DNA of 64,000 nucleotides from Sphingomonas montanisoli (GTDB taxonomy: Bacteria; Pseudomonadota; Alphaproteobacteria; Sphingomonadales; Sphingomonadaceae): assembly GCF_008274695.1 (NCBI RefSeq), contig NZ_VTOU01000001.1:682001-746000 (forward strand). Direction: 5' to 3'. A program made the translations under genes and the position numbers. Under the pieces are notes generated by a model. That model made no database searches. It worked only from the letters and a program-made list of their open reading frames with translations, and was not told where the DNA came from. Shown one piece after another: positions 33,505-41,761 of this stretch. The first letter of the stretch is position 1, and the number at the start of each line of letters is the position of its first letter.

Positions 33505-34881
33505 ATGGCGACCGCGCTCCTGTCCAACGCCGGCACCCGTTTCGGCCTGATCGCCGCTGAGTTGCTGGCTGGCCGGCGCGATCGGCTGATCCTCACGGTC
33601 GATCGCGATTGCGATGCGGGACTGCGCGACACGCTGGGGGCTCTGGCGGGTGCGGAGATCATCGAGGCCGATTGCGCTGTCGAGGCCGACTGGGATCGGA
33701 TCGCGGCATTGATCGGCGATGACGCGATCGACCTGCAAGTCCACTGTCCACCCGCCGCGCTGGGCGACGTGAAGGCCGAGGTCGCTCTCCATTCGGCTTG
33801 GCTCGCGGCGCGCAACGCCAACCGGCTGATGCGCGGACAGGGCACGTTGCTCGTCCAATATCTGACCGTCGAACCCGGCAAGCCCGCCCCCGAACTCGAC
33901 GCCGGCGCCAACGCCTTCACGCTCGCGTTGTCGGGCGCCCTGCTCGACGCGACCAAGGCCGGGCTGACGCTGCGATCGAACCGGCTGGGCTTCCCCGCAT
34001 CGGCCGACCCCGCGCATGTCCGCGCGGCGACCGAGCTGCTGATCGACGATCGCAGCCGCTTCATGACCGGCGCGGTCATCACGCTCGACGGGCGCGGCGC
34101 GACGGGCGCGGCATCGCCTCGGCTCGAAGGGAAGACAATTCTGATCACCGGCGCGACATCGGGCATCGGCCGCGAAACCGCGATCGAGATGGGGCGCCTT
34201 GGCGCCTTCGTCGCGGTCGGCGGGCGCAAGCAGCCGCTGGCGCAGGAGACGCTCGATCTGGTGCGCGCCGCAGGTGGCGACGGGATGACCGTGTCGCTCG
34301 ACGTCACCAGCAAGGACGCCTGGACCGCCGCGATTGCGGCTGTGATCGCCGCGCGCGGCGCGATCCACGGCCTGATCAACAATGCGGGCGAGCAGAAGAA
34401 CCGGACGATCGCCGAACTGGCGCAGGCCGATCTGCAATTCCTGACCGACATCAACTATCGCGGCATGCGCACCGGCATGGACGAGGCGCTCCACCCGATC
34501 GCGGCGAGCGGCGGGGGCGCGATCATCAACATCGCATCGGTCGCGGGCATCCGCGCCGGCTATGGCGCGTCGGCCTATGGCGGATCGAAGGCGGCTATGA
34601 TCGGGCTCAGCCTGGCCTATGCGCGCGATTTCGCGTCGACCGGCGTGCGTGTGAATGCGCTGCAGCCCGGCTTCATCTGGAGCGACAGCGTGGCGGATTC
34701 GATGGGGGCCGAAGGCGCCGCCGCCTTCCGCGCGATGATCGAGCCGCGCACCCCGCTGGGTCGCGTCGGCGCGCCCGACGATGTCGCGGGCATGATCGCC
34801 TTCCTCCTGTCCGACGCCGCCGCCGCGATCAGCGGTCAGGCGATCACCGTATCGGGCGGACTGGAACTGACCTTCCCCTGA
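33505..34881 (+). CDS. Tandem short-chain dehydrogenase fusion, N-terminal half degenerate
   Basis: A 458-residue protein, nearly twice the usual SDR length. The C-terminal half (from about residue 208) is a complete SDR: KTILITGATSGIGRETAIEMGRLGAFVAVGG, INNAGEQ, NIASVAGIRAGYGASAYGGSKAAMIGLS (Ser, Tyr, Lys) and ISGQAITVSGG. The N-terminal half keeps the outline (a LILTVDRD strand, a region ending RSRFMTGAVITLDGRG like an SDR C-terminus) but has no TGxxxGxG loop and no YxxxK. It probably arose by duplication, with one half now structural. It forms a transcript with bicupin 3. Confidence 0.83.
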   Translation: MATALLSNAGTRFGLIAAELLAGRRDRLILTVDRDCDAGLRDTLGALAGAEIIEADCAVEADWDRIAALIGDDAIDLQVHCPPAALGDVKAEVALHSAWLAARNANRLMRGQGTLLVQYLTVEPGKPAPELDAGANAFTLALSGALLDATKAGLTLRSNRLGFPASADPAHVRAATELLIDDRSRFMTGAVITLDGRGATGAASPRLEGKTILITGATSGIGRETAIEMGRLGAFVAVGGRKQPLAQETLDLVRAAGGDGMTVSLDVTSKDAWTAAIAAVIAARGAIHGLINNAGEQKNRTIAELAQADLQFLTDINYRGMRTGMDEALHPIAASGGGAIINIASVAGIRAGYGASAYGGSKAAMIGLSLAYARDFASTGVRVNALQPGFIWSDSVADSMGAEGAAAFRAMIEPRTPLGRVGAPDDVAGMIAFLLSDAAAAISGQAITVSGGLELTFP

Positions 34882-34916
34882 CGCGCATGTAGGCGATGTC
34901 GATCCGCCGTCGCCGG

Positions 34917-36893
34917 TCAGGCGACAGCAAGATCCGCGCCGAAATAGGGTGATATCCCGGCATCCGCCACACGCGGCCCGTCCCTGACCTGCGCGGGATC
35001 GCGCATCCATCGCCACATCCGACGGATGTCGATCGGTCCGTTTACGGCGGACCTTCCGAACTCGTTCTGGTAGTAATTCTGCGCGCGCTTATCGATGTAC
35101 AGCATATGCCGTTCCTCGCGGTCGAGCTCTTCCGCGAACTTCCAATAGCCGTCCGCCGTAACTTCGACCGATTTCTTGTTCTGCTCGATCAGCCCGGCGA
35201 CCGAACGCACCGCAAATTGCACGGCGAGCTCCAACAGATCGATCACGTGGAAGCCACCGAAATTGTTCGAATGCGGCCCGTAGGACATGAACAGGTTCGG
35301 GAAACCGGGCAGCATGGCGCCGAGATAAGCGCGCGGGCCATCCTTCGCCCACAGATCCTCGATCCTGGCGCCGTCGCGGCCGCGGACCTCCATCGGCCAT
35401 AGGAAATCGTTCGCCTTGAACCCGGTGGCGTAGAGAAGGATGTCGACCGGATAGTCCTTGCCACCCGCGCGGACGCCCGTTGGCGTGATGCGTTCGATGG
35501 GATCGCTGACAAGCGCAACATTGTCCCGCAGCAACGCACCATAGACATTGTCGTTGGGGTCGACGCGGATCGGCCGTGACGAGAGCGGCGGCGTCGGCGG
35601 GATCATCTTGTCGATCAGTTCCGGCCGGCTCGCGAGCTGCTTGTTGATATATTCGACGCGATTGTCGCGGACGAGCTTGTTGGCGGCGCTGCGCGCATGG
35701 TCGTCGACATAGTGCGGGTCGGCGCGACAGCCGCTCATCACCGAATCCGGATGGCGCAGAGCGTTCAGCCGCAGCCGTTCGAAGTTCAGATAGAAGGGAA
35801 TGTTCTTTTCGAGCCACAGAAGCTGGTTCGGCGTCGGCTGCAGATATTCCGCATCGTCGAAACACCAGTTCGCGGTCCGCTGAAACAGGTACGTCTGCTC
35901 TGCCGTCTTCGCGATCACCGGCAGCGTCTGATAGCCCGACGCACCCGATCCGATCACCGCGACACGCTTGCCGTCGACGCTCAATCCCTCGGGCCACTGC
36001 GCCGAATGGCAGGCCGTCCCTTCGAAACTCTCCATCCCCGCAATGGTGGGAAGCTGCGGACGCGACAGGAAGCCGACACAGCTGATGACGGCGTTGACCC
36101 GCACGTCGTGTGCGCCGTCCGGCCCCTCAGCGCGGATGCCCCACATCTGCGCCGCGTCATCCCAGGTCATCGCCTTGACCTCGGTGTTGAAGCGGGTGTG
36201 CTCACGCAGGCCGAATTCGTCGGCGATCCATTTGAAATATTTAAGCTGCTCGTCACGCGCGCAGAAAGCGAGCGGGAAAGGATAGTTGATTCCGAACTGG
36301 TGCGAATAACCCCGGCTGGCCGTATCGACACGCGCACCCGGATAGCGGTTTTCATACCAGGTGCCGCCCACCTCCGCATTCTTTTCGAACACGATGAAGG
36401 GAATGCCGGCATGCTTGAGCTGCACTGCCGCGGCGAGCCCCGAAAGCCCACTGCCGACGACCGCGACCAGGAAGTCCTTGCGCGCTTCTGGCGCGATGCC
36501 GCTCGACCAATGCACGCCGCGCTGCATCGGATCGAAGGCGGCCTGTTCGATCCACAGATCGCGCTCGACCTCTGGCAGTTCATAGCCCGCAGTCATGCTC
36601 AGGCTTTTCAGCAGCCGTTCCTGCGGCCCCAGATCGGCGTCGGTGGCGCCTTGGTCCCGGCGGGATCGCAGATAGGTGATCGCCTTGGCACGCAGCAGAT
36701 CGACGTCCGCGACGCTTTCGACATCGCTGATCGTCAGATCCTCACGCTTGCTGCGCGCCATAGCCATGTTGGCCAGATCGTCGTCGCCGGTGAGTTGATA
36801 GAGGACCCCCCGCAAGACCATCGGATCCGCGTGGGACACGGCATCTTCGATGACGGCATCGGTCGAGGCAGCGAGATCAGGAATATTGCTCAT
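34917..36893 (-). CDS. Baeyer-Villiger monooxygenase (4-hydroxyacetophenone monooxygenase type)
   Basis: A 658-residue flavoprotein with an N-terminal extension of about 135 residues before the FAD motif VAVVGSGLSGLAAAVQLKHAG, as in 4-hydroxyacetophenone monooxygenase. The Baeyer-Villiger fingerprint is present as FEGTACHSAQWP (FxGxxxHxxxWP), followed by the NADPH motif VAVIGSGASGYQTLPVIAKTA. It inserts oxygen next to a ketone to make an ester or lactone. It is convergent with the tandem-SDR gene. Its upstream region has AATATTGCAA direct repeats rather than an IclR-box, so it may be controlled separately. Confidence 0.9.
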   Translation of the reverse strand: MSNIPDLAASTDAVIEDAVSHADPMVLRGVLYQLTGDDDLANMAMARSKREDLTISDVESVADVDLLRAKAITYLRSRRDQGATDADLGPQERLLKSLSMTAGYELPEVERDLWIEQAAFDPMQRGVHWSSGIAPEARKDFLVAVVGSGLSGLAAAVQLKHAGIPFIVFEKNAEVGGTWYENRYPGARVDTASRGYSHQFGINYPFPLAFCARDEQLKYFKWIADEFGLREHTRFNTEVKAMTWDDAAQMWGIRAEGPDGAHDVRVNAVISCVGFLSRPQLPTIAGMESFEGTACHSAQWPEGLSVDGKRVAVIGSGASGYQTLPVIAKTAEQTYLFQRTANWCFDDAEYLQPTPNQLLWLEKNIPFYLNFERLRLNALRHPDSVMSGCRADPHYVDDHARSAANKLVRDNRVEYINKQLASRPELIDKMIPPTPPLSSRPIRVDPNDNVYGALLRDNVALVSDPIERITPTGVRAGGKDYPVDILLYATGFKANDFLWPMEVRGRDGARIEDLWAKDGPRAYLGAMLPGFPNLFMSYGPHSNNFGGFHVIDLLELAVQFAVRSVAGLIEQNKKSVEVTADGYWKFAEELDREERHMLYIDKRAQNYYQNEFGRSAVNGPIDIRRMWRWMRDPAQVRDGPRVADAGISPYFGADLAVA

Positions 36894-36926
36894 GAACCGA
36901 TGCTATGTCAGCTCGATTCAGGCGTC

Positions 36927-36950
36927 AATATTGCAAGTTTAATATTGCAA
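36927..36950. promoter_or_regulatory. Tandem AATATTGCAA operator-like repeat upstream of the monooxygenase
   Basis: Two exact copies of AATATTGCAA (36927-36936 and 36941-36950) are spaced 14 bp apart, 34 bp upstream of the monooxygenase start, in an AT-rich stretch of a GC-rich genome. Each contains the palindrome TTGCAA. This suits a dimer-binding repressor of the MarR or TetR kind; no such gene is adjacent. Confidence 0.5.
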
Positions 36951-37001
36951 TAGCGATATTTATGGCAGCGCGGAGTGGCCGCTTTTCCGCCGAAAACAAA
37001 A

Positions 37002-37033
37002 CAGGCCGCGATCGTGGGGACGACCGCGGCCTG
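37002..37033 (-). terminator. Rho-independent terminator of the TonB receptor gene, distal hairpin
   Basis: CAGGCCGCG (37002-37010) pairs with CGCGGCCTG (37025-37033). On the minus strand it is followed by TTTTGTTTTCGG. This is a good intrinsic terminator for the receptor transcript. Confidence 0.75.
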
Positions 37034-37043
37034 CCTTGGAAGA

Positions 37044-37076
37044 ACATCCGGCGGGGGAACGAGGCCCGCCGGATGT
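37044..37076 (-). terminator. Perfect 12-bp hairpin directly after the TonB receptor gene
   Basis: ACATCCGGCGGG and CCCGCCGGATGT form a 12-bp stem with a nine-base loop, seven bases beyond the receptor stop codon. With the second hairpin at 37002-37033 it makes a double transcript end. Confidence 0.7.
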
Positions 37077-37082
37077 CGGGGA

Positions 37083-39416
37083 TCAGAACTCCTTGCTGGC
37101 GCGGACGCCAAAGGCACGCTTGGGCGGGGCGACGATATATTCGCCGTTCGTCCGGTTCGGGTTCCAGTTGCCGTAATAGCGGCTGAAATCCGGAGTCGTG
37201 TCGTTCAGGACGTTGTCGACGAAGATCGAAGCCGACCAGCTGTCGCCCTTCAGGCCGAACTGCAGATCGAACACGGCCTTGGCATCGAGACGGACGCGGT
37301 TGTCGAAGCGGACATATTTGCCCGAACGATAGCGGCCGCTGACTTCGAAGAAGCCCTTGGTGCCATCATCCATCACCGGCGCTTCGACGCGGGTCGAACC
37401 GGACAGCGAGTGCTTCGGGATCCACTGCACGCGATTGCCGCCGAACTGGCGCGGGGTGGCACCCGCAACCGCCGGGAACACGTCGCGGGCCGCGAAGTCC
37501 TTATACTTCGAGTCGGTATAAGCGTAGTTGGCGTTGAAGGTCAGCCAGTCGGTGGCCTTCAGTCCGGCACCAAGCTCGAAACCCTTCACCGTCGCCTTCT
37601 TGGCGTTGATGATGTAGTTCGTGGTGATGCCGGCGAAGGCCGGGCACTGCGCCTCGGGGCCGAACGGGCTGTTCTGACCGAAGCAGACCGTCGTCACCTG
37701 AATGTCGCGCCAGTCCGAATAGTAGATCGCGGCGTCGAGCGTCAGGCGACGATCGAGAAAGCGGCCCTTGGTGCCAAGTTCGTAGGTCCAGATCTTCTCC
37801 TGACCGAACGGACGGACCGAGTCCGCAACCGCGCCGGTGTTGAAGCCGCCCGGCTTCGAACCCTTCGAGATCGTCGCATAGACATTGGTGTCCGGATCGA
37901 TCTTGTAGCTGGCGCTGACGCGCGGCAGCCAGGCGTCGAAGCTGGTCTTGCCCCGGAAGTTGATCGCGGTCGAACCCGACGAGTTCAGCGAGTTGAACAG
38001 GGTCGCGGCATAGGCCCGGATCTTCTCATGATTGAAGCGCAGTTCACCGGTCAGCGTGAAGGCATCGGCGAACTCATATTCGAGCGAGCCGAAGGCCGAG
38101 TAGGTGTTGGTGAACAGGCCGGACGGACGGCCCGGAATGTTCGAACGGCTGCCGGTGACAAACGACTGCGAGCCGACGAAGCGGGTATAATCCACCTCGG
38201 TATAGTTCTCGTCGAAATAGTAACCGCCGAGCAGCGCGTGGAACGCGTCGTTATCGTAGTTCAGGCGGACTTCCTGGCTGAGCTGCCGCAGCGAGGTATC
38301 GCTGTCGAAGATGCCCACGCAGATGGCGGGCACGCAGTTCTGGATGCCGTTGGTGATCGTGCCGGCCGGCGTGTTGTCCGGCTTGTTGTCGAAGTCCAGC
38401 TTGATGCTGCCCTTCGTGCGGTTGTAGCCGGTGATGGCGTTCAGCGTGAAGCCGTCGCCCAGATCCAGCTCGCCATTGATGACGCCGCGCCAGGTGTTCG
38501 CCTTGTACCCGTAATAATCGGTGTTGGTGGAGATGCCGATCTGGCTCTGATCGAACTCCTTCTCGCCGATATAGTTGACCCCGAACAGGGTCGTGTTGGT
38601 ACGCGGCGTGATATAGCCGGCGTTCGGCTGGATATGATCGCGCAAATAGCTGAGCTGGGTCTTGAGCTTGAGCGCACCGGTCTTCAGCAGCGCCGAGCCG
38701 CCGACGCCATAGGTCTCGCTGCCGCCCAGATGCTGGCCGTTGCCCGGATTCTTATAGAAGCCGTTGAAGTTGCGGTACGTGCCCGAAAGCTTGACCGCCA
38801 GCGTGTCGTCGACGACCGGCCCGGTGATGTGCGCCGTGATTTCGCGACGGCCACGATCGCCCAGCGCACCGTCGATCTTCGCGCCGGTGGTGAAGGATGG
38901 TTCGCGGCTGATGAACTGGATCGCGCCGGCGAAGGCCGAACGACCGAAATAGACGGTCTGCGGCCCCTTCACGACTTCGATCCGCTCGAGATCCATCAGC
39001 GCGGCCGCGGTCTGCGCGCCCGAACCGCCGAGGATGTTGTTGAGCGTAACTCCGGTGACGTCGACACCATCGACGATGATCGCGACGTTCGACCGTCCCT
39101 CGGTCAGCGCGATACCGCGAAGGCTGGGACGGATTTCGGCGGGCGAGAAGCCGCGATCCATCTGCAGGCCGGGGGTCAGCTGCGCGACCTTGTCGACCGA
39201 GTTGACGCCCTTTTCGACGATGCTGCCTTCGCCGAGCGCGTTGATCGCGATCGGCACGTCGATCAGCGATTCCTCGCGGCGACGAGCCGTGACGATGATC
39301 TCGGTCCCGCTGTCGGCGGCCGTATCGGCCGGCGTGGTTTGAGCATAAACGCCGGTCGGCGCCCCGATAGCGATCGCAAGCGTTGCCGCCCCGACCATGA
39401 ATTCCCTCTTGCGCAT
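37083..39416 (-). CDS. TonB-dependent outer-membrane receptor 1
   Basis: A 777-residue receptor. A signal peptide (MRKREFMVGAATLAIAIGAPTGVYAQ) is followed by the plug, starting SGTEIIVTARRREESLIDVPIAINAL, with the typical VVKGPQTVYFGRSAFAGAIQFI near 150. The protein ends in a long beta-barrel with the C-terminal signal FGVRASKEF. The substrate is not known. Because an IclR-like box lies 76 bp upstream, it probably imports the substrate of the central regulon through the outer membrane. GGAGG precedes the ATG at 39416. It is divergent from phhA. Confidence 0.9.
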   Translation of the reverse strand: MRKREFMVGAATLAIAIGAPTGVYAQTTPADTAADSGTEIIVTARRREESLIDVPIAINALGEGSIVEKGVNSVDKVAQLTPGLQMDRGFSPAEIRPSLRGIALTEGRSNVAIIVDGVDVTGVTLNNILGGSGAQTAAALMDLERIEVVKGPQTVYFGRSAFAGAIQFISREPSFTTGAKIDGALGDRGRREITAHITGPVVDDTLAVKLSGTYRNFNGFYKNPGNGQHLGGSETYGVGGSALLKTGALKLKTQLSYLRDHIQPNAGYITPRTNTTLFGVNYIGEKEFDQSQIGISTNTDYYGYKANTWRGVINGELDLGDGFTLNAITGYNRTKGSIKLDFDNKPDNTPAGTITNGIQNCVPAICVGIFDSDTSLRQLSQEVRLNYDNDAFHALLGGYYFDENYTEVDYTRFVGSQSFVTGSRSNIPGRPSGLFTNTYSAFGSLEYEFADAFTLTGELRFNHEKIRAYAATLFNSLNSSGSTAINFRGKTSFDAWLPRVSASYKIDPDTNVYATISKGSKPGGFNTGAVADSVRPFGQEKIWTYELGTKGRFLDRRLTLDAAIYYSDWRDIQVTTVCFGQNSPFGPEAQCPAFAGITTNYIINAKKATVKGFELGAGLKATDWLTFNANYAYTDSKYKDFAARDVFPAVAGATPRQFGGNRVQWIPKHSLSGSTRVEAPVMDDGTKGFFEVSGRYRSGKYVRFDNRVRLDAKAVFDLQFGLKGDSWSASIFVDNVLNDTTPDFSRYYGNWNPNRTNGEYIVAPPKRAFGVRASKEF

Positions 39417-39491
39417 TAGCGCCTCCCTTCGCTGCCTTGCTGCATGGAAGCTAGGGAGCAACCAAACTGTCACAACAAAGTTGAACCGCTT

Positions 39492-39508
39492 TGTTCGCCT
39501 GGCGAAAG
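39492..39508. promoter_or_regulatory. Diverged IclR-type operator, copy 5, before TonB receptor 1
   Basis: TGTTCGCCTGGCGAAAG matches the first 13 bases of the consensus, and changes lie only in the last four. It is 76 bp from the receptor start, the same distance class as the other copies. It lies in the 405-bp receptor/phhA gap 39417-39821, which also holds the dyad at 39722. Confidence 0.6.
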
Positions 39509-39721
39509 GATGGTCTTGCGCGGCACTATCTGCCTCCTGCAAAGGCGGCTGTTTTCTGCCGTTTTCAAGCGATTTAGTTCAACTCCGCCTGCTCGTTTAG
39601 CGGGAGACGATTAAAAAATAGGCACTCGCGCTTTCTGCACCCTCACGCAGATTGGAACCGCTCGCCGATGGACGCATCCAAATCGGGTGCGTGGCGAGAA
39701 TCATGCAGGACTATGAAACCA

Positions 39722-39746
39722 TTTCGATATTTCCGCATTATCGAAA
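39722..39746. promoter_or_regulatory. Dyad TTTCGATA-N9-TATCGAAA upstream of phhA
   Basis: A perfect eight-base inverted repeat with a nine-base spacer lies 75 bp before the phhA start. It is a likely operator for the phenylalanine/tyrosine operon. It is unlike the TGTTCGCC motif, so a different regulator is expected; none is encoded next to it. Confidence 0.6.
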
Positions 39747-39821
39747 CAGATAATTCACGATGCCGCCGATGATCTGAACCTTTGGAAGGAAATTCCCGGC
39801 AGACTGTGGGAATTTTCTCGT

Positions 39822-40694
39822 ATGGCGTCGATCGACCCCTCCCCGCCCACAGGCGCCGCATCGGACTGGACCGTCCCGCAAAATTGGGATGCCTACACAG
39901 CCGCCGAACACGCGACCTGGGATCGGCTGTTCGAGCGGCAGGCGAAAATGCTGCCCGATCGCGTTGTCCCCGAGTTCATGACCGGGCTCGATATGCTGCG
40001 GATGGACAAGCCCGGCATCCCCGATTTCGAGGCGCTTTCCGATCGGCTGATGAAGGCGACAGGGTGGCAGGTGGTCGCGGTACCCGGCCTCGTCCCCGAT
40101 CGGGTGTTCTTCGAACATCTCGCCAATCGCCGCTTCGTCGCGGGCAGTTTCATCCGCACCCCCGACCAGATCGACTATCTGCAGGAGCCCGACGTCTTTC
40201 ACGACGTTTTCGGCCATGTGCCTCTGCTCGCCCATCCCGTCTTCGCCGATTATATGCAGGCATATGGCCAGGGCGGCTTGCGCGCCGATGGGCTGGGCGC
40301 GATCGAGCGGCTGTCGCGCCTTTACTGGTACACGGTCGAGTTCGGGCTGATCCGAAAGGGGGGCGACCTCAAACTCTACGGTGCGGGCATCGTCTCCTCA
40401 CACGGGGAGTCGATCTACGCGCTTGATGATCCGTCGCCCAACCGGATCGGCTTCGATCTGCGCCGGATCATGCAGACCGAGTATCGGATCGACGATTACC
40501 AGCAGAGCTATTTCGTGATCGACAGTTTCGAGGATCTGCTGCGCCAGACGATCGAGACCGATTTCGCCCCGCTCTACGCCGCGCTCGACGGCCGGCCCGA
40601 TATCGCGGTCGACGCGGTGCTGCCGACCGACCGGATCTACACGCATGGCACGCAGGCTTATGCGCGCGACAAAAACAACGATGAGAGGATGTGA
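39822..40694 (+). CDS. phhA: Phenylalanine 4-hydroxylase
   Basis: A 290-residue iron- and pterin-dependent aromatic amino acid hydroxylase that makes tyrosine from phenylalanine. The iron motif is DVFHDVFGHVPLLAHPVFADYMQAYG (two histidines), with the third ligand in WYTVEFGLI (Glu). PEFMTGLDMLRMDKPGIPDFEALSDRLMKATGWQVVAVPGL is typical of the bacterial enzyme. It is first in a four-gene operon whose products lead to fumarate and acetoacetate. The start at 39822 has only a modest ribosome binding site. No pterin dehydratase gene (phhB) is next to it. Confidence 0.95.
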   Translation: MASIDPSPPTGAASDWTVPQNWDAYTAAEHATWDRLFERQAKMLPDRVVPEFMTGLDMLRMDKPGIPDFEALSDRLMKATGWQVVAVPGLVPDRVFFEHLANRRFVAGSFIRTPDQIDYLQEPDVFHDVFGHVPLLAHPVFADYMQAYGQGGLRADGLGAIERLSRLYWYTVEFGLIRKGGDLKLYGAGIVSSHGESIYALDDPSPNRIGFDLRRIMQTEYRIDDYQQSYFVIDSFEDLLRQTIETDFAPLYAALDGRPDIAVDAVLPTDRIYTHGTQAYARDKNNDERM

Positions 40695-40696
40695 CC

Positions 40697-41737
40697 ATGG
40701 CTGAGGATGCCAACCCGCTGGGCCTGAACGGCTTCGAATTCGTCGAGTTCACCTCGCCCGATCCCGAGGCGATGGCCGCGCAGTTCGAACAGCTCGGCTT
40801 CGTCCCCACGCACCGCCACCCGCGCAAGAACATCACCCGCTACAAGCAGGGGCGCATCAACCTGATGCTCAATCGCGACGATGCAGGCCGGGTCGCGGCG
40901 TTCCGGGGTGAGCATGGGCCCTCGGCCAGCGCGATGGCCTTCCGCGTCGCCGATCCGGCTGCCGCGATGACCTGGGCGCTGGAGCATGGCGCGAAGCGGA
41001 CCGACGAGGACGATACCGTGATCCAGGGGATCGGCGGCTCCTACCTCTACTTCATCAAGGATGGCGACGATTTCTACACCGACTGGGCCGAGTTTCCGGG
41101 CTGGCGCGAGGCAGAGGCGGAGAATTCGGTCGGGCTCGACCTGCTCGACCACCTGACGCACAATGTCCGCCGCGGGCAGATGCGGGTGTGGAGCGAATTC
41201 TACCGCACCCTTTTCAACTTCGAGGAGCAGAAGTTCTTCGACATCAAGGGGAAGGCGACGGGCCTGTTCAGCCAGGCGATGATCGCGCCCGATCATGCGA
41301 TCCGCATCCCGCTGAACGAAAGCCAGGACGAGACGAGCCAGATCGAGGAGTTCATCCGCGAATATAAGGGCGAGGGCATCCAGCACCTCGCGCTGACCAC
41401 CGGCAACATCTACGACACGGTCGAAAAACTGCGCGCGCGCGGCGTGCGCCTGCAGGACACGATCGAGACCTATTACGAGCTGGTCGACAAGCGCGTGCCC
41501 GGCCACGGCGAGGATCTGGACCGCCTGAAGCGCAACCGCATCCTGATCGACGGCAGCATCGAGCGCGACGAGGGTATCCTGCTCCAGATCTTCACAGAGA
41601 ATATGTTCGGCCCGATCTTCTTCGAGATCATTCAGCGCAAGGGCAATGAAGGCTTCGGCAACGGCAATTTCCAGGCGCTGTTCGAGTCGATAGAACTCGA
41701 TCAGATCCGGCGCGGCGTGATCGCGGTCGACGCCTGA
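40697..41737 (+). CDS. hpd: 4-hydroxyphenylpyruvate dioxygenase
   Basis: A 346-residue Fe(II) dioxygenase that converts 4-hydroxyphenylpyruvate to homogentisate. Iron ligands are visible in LLDHLTHNV (His), IQHLALTTGNI (His) and FFEIIQRKGNEGFGNGNFQALFESIE (Glu), with the C-terminal helix closing the site. The ATG at 40697 lies two bases after the phhA stop and has AGAGGA upstream; a GTG at 40691 is less likely. It is in the same transcript as phhA, hmgA and fahA. Confidence 0.95.
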   Translation: MAEDANPLGLNGFEFVEFTSPDPEAMAAQFEQLGFVPTHRHPRKNITRYKQGRINLMLNRDDAGRVAAFRGEHGPSASAMAFRVADPAAAMTWALEHGAKRTDEDDTVIQGIGGSYLYFIKDGDDFYTDWAEFPGWREAEAENSVGLDLLDHLTHNVRRGQMRVWSEFYRTLFNFEEQKFFDIKGKATGLFSQAMIAPDHAIRIPLNESQDETSQIEEFIREYKGEGIQHLALTTGNIYDTVEKLRARGVRLQDTIETYYELVDKRVPGHGEDLDRLKRNRILIDGSIERDEGILLQIFTENMFGPIFFEIIQRKGNEGFGNGNFQALFESIELDQIRRGVIAVDA

Positions 41738-41761
41738 ACAGGCCGGACAGGGAGAGCGCCG

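Noticed and set aside
36975-39419. Long plus-strand frame (814 codons) opposite TonB receptor 1
   Set aside because: It reads through two hairpin terminators and is the complement of a receptor with a signal peptide, plug and barrel.
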